DNA of 12,939 bases from Clostridiales bacterium. Lineage in GTDB: Bacteria > Bacillota > Clostridia > Oscillospirales > Oscillospiraceae. The notes beneath the pieces are model-generated. The model worked only from the letters and a program-made list of their open reading frames with translations. It made no database searches and was not told the origin of the DNA. Positions within the stretch are counted from its first letter, which is position 1. Each line of letters begins with the position of its first letter. Location: contig DQDL01000011.1 in NCBI GenBank assembly GCA_003533405.1, forward strand, positions 1 through 12,939. The letters are read 5' to 3'. Shown piece by piece: positions 1 to 4,506 of this stretch. A program made the position numbers and the translations under genes.

Positions 1-59
1 AAAAAGCCCGGAAACGGTTGATGCGCCTGGCTTTACGCCAGACGCATCTATACCGTTTC
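1..59 (-). terminator. Intrinsic terminator of the tRNA-Ser gene
   Basis: Seen: a long imperfect hairpin lies just 3' of the minus-strand tRNA. Arms 11-18 and 52-59 pair, then 20-25 with 43-48, then 27-31 with 37-41, leaving a 5-nt loop. On the minus strand it is followed by GGGC and five T residues (1-5), the layout of a Rho-independent terminator. A few bases separate the hairpin from the T run, and the window edge hides whether the T run continues. Confidence 0.72.
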
Positions 60-66
60 GTTAATA

Positions 67-155
67 TGGCGGAGAGTTAGGGATTCGAACCCTAGGTTCC
101 TTTTGGGAACACGACATTTCGAGTGTCGCACCTTCGACCTCTCGGACAACTCTCC
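67..155 (-). tRNA. tRNA-Ser (anticodon CGA)
   Basis: Complete type II (long variable arm) tRNA. On the minus strand the acceptor arm is GGAGAGT pairing with ACTCTCC, followed by discriminator G and an encoded CCA (69-67). The anticodon stem CGACA/TGTCG encloses the 7-nt loop CTCGAAA (117-123), so the anticodon is CGA (119-121), reading UCG serine codons. The variable arm has GTTCC/GGAAC, and the T arm has TAGGG/CCCTA around TTCGAAT. The gene has its own promoter (166-194) and terminator (1-59), so it is probably monocistronic. Oddity: two truncated 5' halves of tRNA-Ser(CGA) genes lie upstream on the same strand. This copy may therefore be a chimera whose 5' half and promoter came from an integrated element; that is inference. 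Confidence 0.97.
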
Positions 156-165
156 GTATACCTCA

Positions 166-194
166 AGTGTAATCCCTGCTCCGGAAGAATGCAA
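166..194 (-). promoter_or_regulatory. Sigma-A-type promoter of tRNA-Ser
   Basis: On the minus strand a -35 box TTGCAT (194-189) and a -10 box TACACT (171-166) are separated by exactly 17 bp. The -10 box lies 10 nt upstream of the mature tRNA 5' end at 155, which is suitable for a short 5' leader removed by RNase P. Confidence 0.6.
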
Positions 195-269
195 GAAAAA
201 CACGCAAGAACGATATGAAATTGTGAAATCCGAACCCGCGCAAAGCCCTGTGCGGCGGACATTTTCAGC

Positions 270-304
270 GGACGAAACGGCCGGAGCATCCAAAAATTTC
301 GAGT
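270..304. repeat. att-like repeat unit A: GGACGAAA, 17 bp, core AATTTCGAGT
   Basis: GGACGAAA (270-277) is followed after exactly 17 bp by AATTTCGAGT (295-304), the anticodon-loop core of copy 1. The same 8-mer, spacer length and core recur at 466-500, while the 17-bp spacers themselves match poorly. A conserved outer box at fixed distance from a conserved core is what one expects of recombinase-recognised element ends; that reading is inference. Confidence 0.55.
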
Positions 305-335
305 GCTGCACCTTCGACCACTCGGACAACTCTCC
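295..335 (-). pseudogene. tRNA-Ser(CGA) 5' half, truncated at the anticodon loop (copy 1)
   Basis: On the minus strand, 335 down to 295 repeats the 5' half of the intact tRNA-Ser: acceptor GGAGAGT, D arm, 5' anticodon strand and anticodon loop CTCGAAA (303-297). There are only a few differences (one in the D loop, two or so in the anticodon stem). Immediately after the loop all similarity ends: there is no 3' anticodon strand, variable arm, T arm or 3' acceptor. The distance from 5' end to loop is 32 nt, as in the intact gene, so nothing is missing inside the half. The sharp end at the anticodon loop fits a displaced att half-site better than gradual decay. Confidence 0.85.
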
Positions 336-431
336 GTGTCTATTTTCATCCGGTTTTCTTTCCAAAAATTTGCTTAAAAATTCGTTGGGGAGAAAACAGG
401 AGAGAAAGCAAAAAATATTCGATTTTGAGAT

Positions 432-459
432 TTTCCGTGTTGAGATGCATCAACGGAAA
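432..459 (-). other. Stem-loop between the two tRNA halves, possible weak terminator
   Basis: An imperfect hairpin: on the minus strand TTTCCG and TTGA pair with TCAA and CGGAAA across a 2-nt bulge, with a 6-nt loop. An A/T-rich stretch with a T6 run (413-408) follows, but about 18 nt away, so it is not a standard terminator. It is the only structure seen that could stop transcription coming from the PH-domain gene or from tRNA half copy 2. Confidence 0.3.
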
Positions 460-465
460 TCAGGG

Positions 466-500
466 GGACGAAAATCACAGGTCCTGCCGAAATTTCGAGT
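466..500. repeat. att-like repeat unit B: GGACGAAA, 17 bp, core AATTTCGAGT
   Basis: Second instance of the arrangement at 270-304: GGACGAAA at 466-473, a 17-bp spacer (474-490), and the core AATTTCGAGT at 491-500. A CAG lies just before the 8-mer in both units (261-277 and 461-473 regions). The intact tRNA locus lacks the 8-mer at this position because its own 3' half occupies that side of the loop. Confidence 0.55.
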
Positions 501-532
501 CGTTCTCGTTATGACCACTTCGATACCTATCC
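491..532 (-). pseudogene. Divergent tRNA-Ser 5' half, truncated at the anticodon loop (copy 2)
   Basis: On the minus strand, 532 down to 491 reads as a tRNA 5' half: a GGATAGG acceptor strand, a TA linker, a D arm with TCG/CGA stem around a 12-nt loop containing GTGG, then AACGA and the loop CTCGAAA (499-493). The anticodon position is again CGA. The sequence differs clearly from the intact tRNA and copy 1 in the acceptor and D arms, so it derives from a different or older tRNA-Ser. No matching 3' strand follows, so it cannot fold as a tRNA. It begins 25 nt beyond the stop codon of the PH-domain gene. Confidence 0.7.
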
Positions 533-557
533 GTATTTAACTTTTTCGGGCGAGGAC

Positions 558-959
558 TTAATTATTATCCTCAAAATCGATGGTGTCGTCGTCGATATCC
601 ATGCTCATCTCGCCGACACGCATGCGGCGGGCGATCTTCATCTTCTCGACATACTCGTGAATGAGCTCCTTGACCTCGTTGGGCTGGCGGATATTCTTAA
701 GCATGAGCTCGGGAATGCTCTTATCGGTCGATATGACCGTCACCGTGCCGACACCGAACAGCCGCTGCCACAGCGACACCGACACACGCAGGTCACGCAC
801 ACGGTAGAGCACGATCTCATCCTGCTTGACATTCACAACGCCACGCTTCAGAAACAGGCGATCCTCGCTGAGGGCATATCTCGTGAACGAAATGGGCAAG
901 CCGAGAATCCTCTTCCTGTCGTGCCAAATTTCAACAATCTTGGATACGAGCTTAGCCAT
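558..959 (-). CDS. Small PH-domain protein (bPH2/DUF304-like)
   Basis: Encodes 133 residues. The central part, about residues 25-105, resembles the bacterial pleckstrin-homology-like domain bPH2 (DUF304): a 'Y-x-L-x-x-D-R-L-x-x-K-R-G-V' strand pair (28-41), the V-x-L-Y-R-V-R-D-L segment (50-58), the L-F-G-V-G-T-V-T-V strand (67-75) and a closing helix with 'R-x-P-x-E-V-K-E-L-I' (91-100). The tail (118-133) is very acidic. Unlike YdbS/YdbT-type relatives it has no membrane segments, so it is probably cytosolic. Binding partner and function are unknown. The start at 959 is chosen because GGGGGT lies 8 nt upstream; an in-frame ATG 15 bases earlier overlaps that site, and longer versions would begin at or before the promoter. 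It is divergent from the ClC gene. No clear terminator follows it. Confidence 0.85.
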   Translation of the reverse strand: MAKLVSKIVEIWHDRKRILGLPISFTRYALSEDRLFLKRGVVNVKQDEIVLYRVRDLRVSVSLWQRLFGVGTVTVISTDKSIPELMLKNIRQPNEVKELIHEYVEKMKIARRMRVGEMSMDIDDDTIDFEDNN

Positions 960-992
960 AGACGATACCCCCATATCAATCGTGTACGCCCC

Positions 993-1021
993 ATTGTAAC
1001 CAATCTTCGCAGAAAAATCAA
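993..1021 (-). promoter_or_regulatory. Sigma-A-type promoter of the PH-domain gene
   Basis: On the minus strand TTGATT (1021-1016), a 17-bp spacer, and TACAAT (998-993), a near-consensus promoter. It lies 33 nt upstream of the ATG at 959. Its position supports that start over more upstream ATG codons. Confidence 0.75.
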
Positions 1022-1062
1022 GAGAAGATTGCAAATTTACTCAAACAGGCACATAAATCCAC

Positions 1063-1091
1063 TGGACAATCGCCGTTTTTCGCTATATATT
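1063..1091 (+). promoter_or_regulatory. Sigma-A-type promoter of the ClC gene
   Basis: TGGACA (1063-1068), a 17-bp spacer and TATATT (1086-1091), followed about 14 nt later by the ribosome binding site GGAGG (1106-1110). It is back-to-back with the PH-gene promoter. The leader is short, leaving no room for a riboswitch. Confidence 0.6.
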
Positions 1092-1118
1092 TATTGAGTT
1101 GTAATGGAGGTGAAAGCC

Positions 1119-2372
1119 GTGGCTGAGTTTAAAAGCACTGCGATAAGCGCAGGAAAATACTTCAGAACATTCTACCGCTGGGTGCTGCTGTCGACGGTGA
1201 CGGGGGCTATCTGCGGCCTTGTCGGCTCGGCGTTCAACCTGACGGTGAGCTGGGTGACCTCGTTTCGTGGCGGCCACCACTGGCTCGTTTACCTGCTGCC
1301 GGTCGGCGGCGTGCTCATTGCTGCACTGTACCATGTGGCCAAGACCGAGGGCGCAGGCACGAACAAGATAATCGACTCCGTGCACGAGGGCAAAAAGGTG
1401 CCGCTGATGCTCGTGCCGGTCATATTCGTCTCAACGGCGATAACCCACCTTGTCGGCGGCTCGGCAGGCCGTGAGGGTGCAGCACTTCAAATTGGCGGCG
1501 GCATCGGCTTCCGTGTCGGCAAGCTTTTGCATCTTGATGAAAAGGACATGCCGCTTGTGACGTTATGCGGCATGAGCGCAGTTTTTGCGGCGCTGTTCGG
1601 AACACCCCTGACGGCGACGGTGTTCGCCCTTGAGGTCATCTCCGTGGGCGTTTTGTACTACTCGGGCTTCATCCCCTGCCTTGTTGCATCGCTGGTGGCA
1701 TACGGCATATCACGGCTCGTCGGCATCGCACCCATGGGCTTTGACATGATGAACGAGCCACTGGAGGTCGTGATGCTGCTTCGCACCTGTATCCTGGCAG
1801 TCGTCTGCGCCGTGGTAAGCATAGTTTTCTGCGTCACGATGCACCAGACCGAGCGCATTGCGGCGGCGAAGATAAAAAACACCTACCTGCGAGGTGTGGT
1901 CGGCGGCGTTGTGCTCATTGTGCTGACGCTTCTCGTCGGCAGCTATGACTATAACGGCATCGGCACGGGGATGATAGAGCGTGCGCTTGCCGGAGCGGAC
2001 ACCCCCGACTGGGCGTTTTTCTGGAAGATAGTTTTCACTGCCGTGACCATCGGCTTTGGCTTCAAGGGCGGCGAGATAGTGCCGACCTTCTTCATCGGGG
2101 CAACGCTCGGCTGCGTGCTGGGTCCTGTGCTCGGCATGCCTGCGGGCTTTGCGGCGGCGATTGCGCTCGTTGCGATGTTCTGCGGCGCTGTCAACTGCCC
2201 GATAGCGTCGATAATCCTGAGCGTAGAGCTTTTCGGCTCTGCTAACCTCATCTACTTTGCCCTTGCCTGCGGCATATCCTACATGCTGTCGGGATATTTC
2301 GGGCTTTACAGCAGTCAGAAGATAATATATTCTAAGACCAGAGCGGAGTATATAAACCGCTACGCAGAATAA
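1119..2372 (+). CDS. ClC-family anion channel or transporter
   Basis: Integral membrane protein of 417 residues with many hydrophobic helices, close to the usual bacterial ClC core length, with no C-terminal CBS domains. The family filter motifs are present: GAGTN (about 78-82, the GSGIP position), GREGAALQ (117-124, with the gating glutamate E119) and KGGEIVP (306-312, the GIFAP position). In helix H the segment reads F-A-L-E-V-I; by eye, the inner proton-path glutamate of E. coli ClC (E203) aligns with valine. The filter deviates from the Cl-/H+ exchanger consensus and partly recalls CLC-F fluoride exchangers, so substrate and mechanism are open. The GTG at 1119 is preferred because GGAGG ends 8 nt upstream; an in-frame ATG at 1104 overlaps that site. 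The 69-aa gene follows after 12 bp, probably in one operon. Confidence 0.9.
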   Translation: MAEFKSTAISAGKYFRTFYRWVLLSTVTGAICGLVGSAFNLTVSWVTSFRGGHHWLVYLLPVGGVLIAALYHVAKTEGAGTNKIIDSVHEGKKVPLMLVPVIFVSTAITHLVGGSAGREGAALQIGGGIGFRVGKLLHLDEKDMPLVTLCGMSAVFAALFGTPLTATVFALEVISVGVLYYSGFIPCLVASLVAYGISRLVGIAPMGFDMMNEPLEVVMLLRTCILAVVCAVVSIVFCVTMHQTERIAAAKIKNTYLRGVVGGVVLIVLTLLVGSYDYNGIGTGMIERALAGADTPDWAFFWKIVFTAVTIGFGFKGGEIVPTFFIGATLGCVLGPVLGMPAGFAAAIALVAMFCGAVNCPIASIILSVELFGSANLIYFALACGISYMLSGYFGLYSSQKIIYSKTRAEYINRYAE

Positions 2373-2384
2373 GGACGGTTAAAT

Positions 2385-2594
2385 ATGAAATACAAAATAA
2401 ACGACCACGCAAAGGCATTTTTGGAGGAAAACCTCCCCGAGGCGCTCGCCGCCGAGAGCAGCTTTGAGGCGCTCAAAATGCTGTACGCACTCATTGACGA
2501 AAAGGGCTTTGAAGCGCCGAAATACGACAAGCTCAACGACTTCGGCATCCTCGCCGACGAGGTCTACGACGAGATCTACGAGCTGAATATGTAA
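2385..2594 (+). CDS. Conserved-looking hypothetical protein, 69 aa
   Basis: A small, acidic, soluble protein that I do not recognise. It has no signal peptide or membrane segment; the composition suggests mostly alpha-helix, with acidic and aromatic residues towards the C-terminus. AAGGA lies about 10 nt before the ATG at 2385, and the gene starts 12 bp after the ClC stop codon, so the two are probably co-transcribed. A strong terminator follows at 2616. GC-rich codon use matches the ClC gene, arguing that it is a native, expressed gene. A role linked to the channel is possible but rests only on adjacency. Confidence 0.75.
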   Translation: MKYKINDHAKAFLEENLPEALAAESSFEALKMLYALIDEKGFEAPKYDKLNDFGILADEVYDEIYELNM

Positions 2595-2615
2595 GCGAAG
2601 ATATTAGCGCAAACT

Positions 2616-2648
2616 AAGGATGTAACGGGTATCGTTATGTCCTTTTTT
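2616..2648 (+). terminator. Intrinsic terminator after the ClC/69-aa operon
   Basis: A 12-bp stem (2616-2627 with 2633-2644, two G-T wobbles) and a 5-nt loop, running into a T6 tract (2643-2648). It lies 22 nt beyond the stop codon of the 69-aa gene and separates this operon from the accessory cassette. Confidence 0.85.
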
Positions 2649-2676
2649 GCAATTTTTACGAATAAAAAATTTTTTG

Positions 2677-2737
2677 TTGTACGCAAATGTACAAGTTTTG
2701 GCCAAATGCAGCCTATTAGTGAAGAGACTATTCTCTT
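2677..2737. promoter_or_regulatory. Cluster of three inverted repeats upstream of the DUF4417 gene
   Basis: Within 61 bp lie TTGTAC-N6-GTACAA (2677-2694), the perfect palindrome TTTGGCCAAA (2697-2706), and AAGAGA-CTAT-TCTCTT (2722-2737). The last would form a hairpin just before the ribosome binding site AGGAGG (2745-2750 region). I find no clear -35/-10 pair here. The first two are plausible operators and the third a leader hairpin; this is inference. The stretch 2649-2757 is otherwise A/T-rich and non-coding. Confidence 0.4.
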
Positions 2738-2757
2738 AAATGATAGGAGGTCAAAAA

Positions 2758-4113
2758 ATGACAGAGGAAAACTATAAGTACCGAACGAGCCAAACTATGC
2801 TCCGCAATCAATTTCCGGGCAAGGGTAAGCTGAGCATACCCGTCATTCCAAAGTTTGAAGCAAAAGAAGATGATTTTAATGACCTTTTGCTGATAGGCTT
2901 TGACAAGACCAATCTTCAAGATATGAAGCATCTTGACAGGATGGTGCACTTTTTCTTGTACGACTATAAGTTTGAAAGAGTGTGGAAAACCCCGGACACC
3001 GACATTGAGCGGCTTTCCCGTTATCGTGCAGTGCTCTCGCCTGACTTCAGCATGTATATTGAGATGGCACCTGTAATGCAGATTTTTAATGTTTTTCGCA
3101 ATCGCTGGTGCGGTGCGTATTGGGCAAGCAAGGGGATTCGGGTCATCCCGACTGTAAATTGGGGCGATGAATCGACCTTTGATTTTTGCTTTGACGGAAT
3201 CGAGAAAGGCAGCACGGTCGCAGTGTCGACATATATGGCATCGGCGCACGACAACAGACAGGATCAAAAGGAATGGTTTATGGCGGGGTACAATGAAATG
3301 CTTCGGCGCATTGAGCCCGAGAGGATAATTTGCTACAACACGCCGTTTCCCGAGATGCAGGGGGATATAGTGTATGTTGATTATGAGCTTAGTTCGTGGA
3401 AGTACATGAGCTTTGAAAACGACTGCTCAGAAGAAAATTTGGATTGCTTCAAAATTCCCGACACAAGTCGCCGGAATTGTGATATAATGTCAGCATACAT
3501 GATATCCGCCGGAGGCGGAAGCGCTTATGGCGGCAAATGGAGACCCAGCCCTAATAAGCCTGAAGATCAACGGCTTTGGGGAAAACCGGGCGAAATAAAG
3601 AGGACTGTGATGAGAAATGGCGATGTCTACCTTACCAAGATTGGGGATGATGGTAGGGCAACAATAGATCGCCACTTAACGAATCATAGAACACCCAGCA
3701 AACACAGTAATGTTCATGATCATATTGTGTCATGGGACGAAGAAACCGGCAAACCTTCTTTCGGACCAGCCATCAACTACTACGATGTAGTACCGGAACT
3801 CAAGTATCACTGGGAGGAAACTATTATGGAAAAAACAAATGTTTATCAAGGCGAAGTCAACCTGAATTTTGCTTCTGCATCAGAATTTAAGGATGTCCTG
3901 AGCAGAGGTGCTGAAATAGAGTTCGACTGGAAAGGGCACTCTTATGGAGTGATTCGTTACGGGACTAATAATAAAATCACAGCCTATGAGATATACAAGC
4001 CCGAGACCGAAAAAGTGTACGATACGCCTGACGATGCGCTCGAATTTATGCTCGGTGACGACAAGCTGCGTGATGTCATAACTAAGGTAGAAGTGACAGA
4101 AAGAACGCTTTAA
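2758..4113 (+). CDS. DUF4417-type protein with His-rich segment and duplicated C-terminal domain
   Basis: Encodes 451 residues, cytosolic, no signal peptide. Residues about 40-210 look like DUF4417: 'L-L-L-I-G-F-D-K' (43-50), 'V-L-S-P-D-F-S-M-Y' (92-100), 'R-N-R-W-C-G-A-Y-W' (114-122), 'V-I-P-T-V-N-W' and 'F-C-F-D-G-I'. DUF4417 has no known function and occurs in Firmicutes and their phages. Residues 250-342 carry a Gly/His-rich segment with R-H-x4-H-x5-H-x3-H-D-H (305-322), which could bind metal or belong to a nuclease-like toxin domain (inference). Residues 368-451 are a separate domain, ~83% identical to the next protein. GGAGG lies 7 nt before the ATG at 2758. A second strong start signal lies inside (3812-3828), just before the tail domain, suggesting gene fusion. 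Base composition is more A/T-rich than the flanks, a sign of transfer. Confidence 0.8.
   Translation: MTEENYKYRTSQTMLRNQFPGKGKLSIPVIPKFEAKEDDFNDLLLIGFDKTNLQDMKHLDRMVHFFLYDYKFERVWKTPDTDIERLSRYRAVLSPDFSMYIEMAPVMQIFNVFRNRWCGAYWASKGIRVIPTVNWGDESTFDFCFDGIEKGSTVAVSTYMASAHDNRQDQKEWFMAGYNEMLRRIEPERIICYNTPFPEMQGDIVYVDYELSSWKYMSFENDCSEENLDCFKIPDTSRRNCDIMSAYMISAGGGSAYGGKWRPSPNKPEDQRLWGKPGEIKRTVMRNGDVYLTKIGDDGRATIDRHLTNHRTPSKHSNVHDHIVSWDEETGKPSFGPAINYYDVVPELKYHWEETIMEKTNVYQGEVNLNFASASEFKDVLSRGAEIEFDWKGHSYGVIRYGTNNKITAYEIYKPETEKVYDTPDDALEFMLGDDKLRDVITKVEVTERTL
3812..3828 (+). promoter_or_regulatory. In-frame internal ribosome binding site and ATG within the DUF4417 gene
   Basis: GGGAGG (3812-3817), an 8-nt gap and an ATG (3826-3828), in frame at residue 357. 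Translation from here would yield a 95-residue protein consisting of a short lead plus the duplicated tail domain, closely matching the layout of the next gene (lead of 15 residues plus the same domain). The site is as good as those of real genes here. Either the tail is made both fused and free, or this is the relic of a once separate gene. Confidence 0.5.
3859..4113 (+). repeat. Duplicated 255-bp domain, copy 1 (fused)
   Basis: This stretch and 4180-4434 encode the same 84-residue domain in the same length with no gaps (70 of 84 residues identical by my count), each ending with the stop codon. The copies are offset by 321 bp. The 3' ends are almost identical at DNA level, including a 26-base exact match ending at the last codon's second base, while the 5' parts differ more. 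Confidence 0.85.
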
Positions 4114-4134
4114 CGGCGTAAAGGAGCGGTGACG

Positions 4135-4434
4135 ATGGACGGAATGATAGGAGAGACAATAATAGTACCGCCGGACGCAAACTTGAATTTTGAGTCTGCA
4201 TCAGAGTTTAAGAAAGTTCTGAGTTGGGGCGCAGAAATACAGTTTGACTGGAAAGGGCACTCTTACGGAGTGGTTCGCTACGGGGTTGATAACAAGATCA
4301 CAGCTTATGAGGCACGCAAGAGCGGCTCGGAAAAGGTTTACGAAACACCTGACGATGCGCTTGAGTTTATGCTCGGCGAAGATAAACTGCGTGATGTCAT
4401 AACCAAGGTAGAAGTGACAGAAAGAACGCTGTAA
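4135..4434 (+). CDS. Free-standing paralogue of the DUF4417 protein's tail domain, 99 aa
   Basis: Small soluble protein of unknown function. After about 15 lead residues, the remaining 84 match the C-terminus of the preceding protein at about 83% identity: S-A-S-E-F-K, G-A-E-I-x-F-D-W-K-G-H-S-Y-G-V, N-K-I-T-A-Y-E, E-K-V-Y-x-T-P-D-D-A-L-E-F-M-L-G and K-L-R-D-V-I-T-K-V-E-V-T-E-R-T-L. The 'G-x-E-I-x-F-x-x-K-G-x-x-Y' and 'L-R-D-x-I-T' pattern resembles small hypothetical proteins of Firmicutes that I cannot assign. The ATG at 4135 is chosen since GGAG ends 8 nt upstream (4123-4126); a GTG at 4129 is too close to it. It lies 21 bp after the previous stop, so probably one operon. Tandem small paralogues next to a larger protein are common for immunity genes, but nothing here proves that role. 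Confidence 0.75.
   Translation: MDGMIGETIIVPPDANLNFESASEFKKVLSWGAEIQFDWKGHSYGVVRYGVDNKITAYEARKSGSEKVYETPDDALEFMLGEDKLRDVITKVEVTERTL
4180..4434 (+). repeat. Duplicated 255-bp domain, copy 2 (free-standing)
   Basis: Partner of 3859-4113. The substitutions are scattered (14 of 84 residues) and no frameshift or stop has entered either copy, which points to selection on both. The more conserved 3' end could reflect gene conversion. Confidence 0.85.
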
Positions 4435-4456
4435 GCTAAAATTAAATAACATGAAC

Positions 4457-4500
4457 ATGAAAAAACCCGGCGGGTGCGGAAGCACTCGCCGGGTTTGCGT
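4457..4500 (-). terminator. Terminator between convergent genes, strongest for the aminotransferase
   Basis: A 15-bp stem (4463-4477 with 4482-4496, one G-T wobble) closed by a GGAA loop. On the minus strand it is followed by a T run (six T's, counting into 4465-4460), ideal for ending the aminotransferase transcript 10 nt past its stop. On the plus strand the 3' side has only TTTGCGT, so it is a weaker but likely stop for the DUF4417 cassette, which ends at 4434. Confidence 0.88.
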
Positions 4501-4506
4501 ATGTGA

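Larger units (their letters stand above)
156..557. other. Non-coding tRNA-flanking region with integration-scar structure
   Basis: No convincing protein gene is present in these 400 bases. The open frames across the region run through the tRNA and its fragments and have no ribosome binding site. The stretch holds the tRNA promoter (166-194), two tRNA-Ser 5' halves (295-335 and 491-532), a repeated 8-mer at fixed distance from each half, and one hairpin (432-459). The filler between the halves (336-490 and 156-294) is more A/T-rich than the neighbouring genes and contains no recognisable integrase, transposase or terminal inverted repeat. Confidence 0.7.

Noticed and set aside
270..500. CRISPR array or an intact small mobile element
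   Set aside because: Only two repeat units with unrelated spacers, no cas genes, no integrase or transposase, and no terminal inverted repeats.
491..532. Second functional tRNA gene
   Set aside because: No 3' anticodon strand, variable arm, T arm or 3' acceptor follows the anticodon loop, so it cannot fold as a tRNA.
103..540. Open frame of 145 codons through the tRNA-Ser and the two tRNA halves
   Set aside because: It covers a structural RNA gene on the other strand, and similar peptides recur only because the tRNA halves are repeated.
657..1097. Plus-strand open frame of 146 codons opposite the PH-domain gene
   Set aside because: It crosses the minus-strand promoter and the plus-strand ClC promoter, has no ribosome binding site, and resembles no family.
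1104..1118. ATG at 1104 as the ClC start
   Set aside because: It overlaps the GGAGG ribosome binding site; the GTG at 1119 is at the ideal distance. The ATG cannot be fully excluded.
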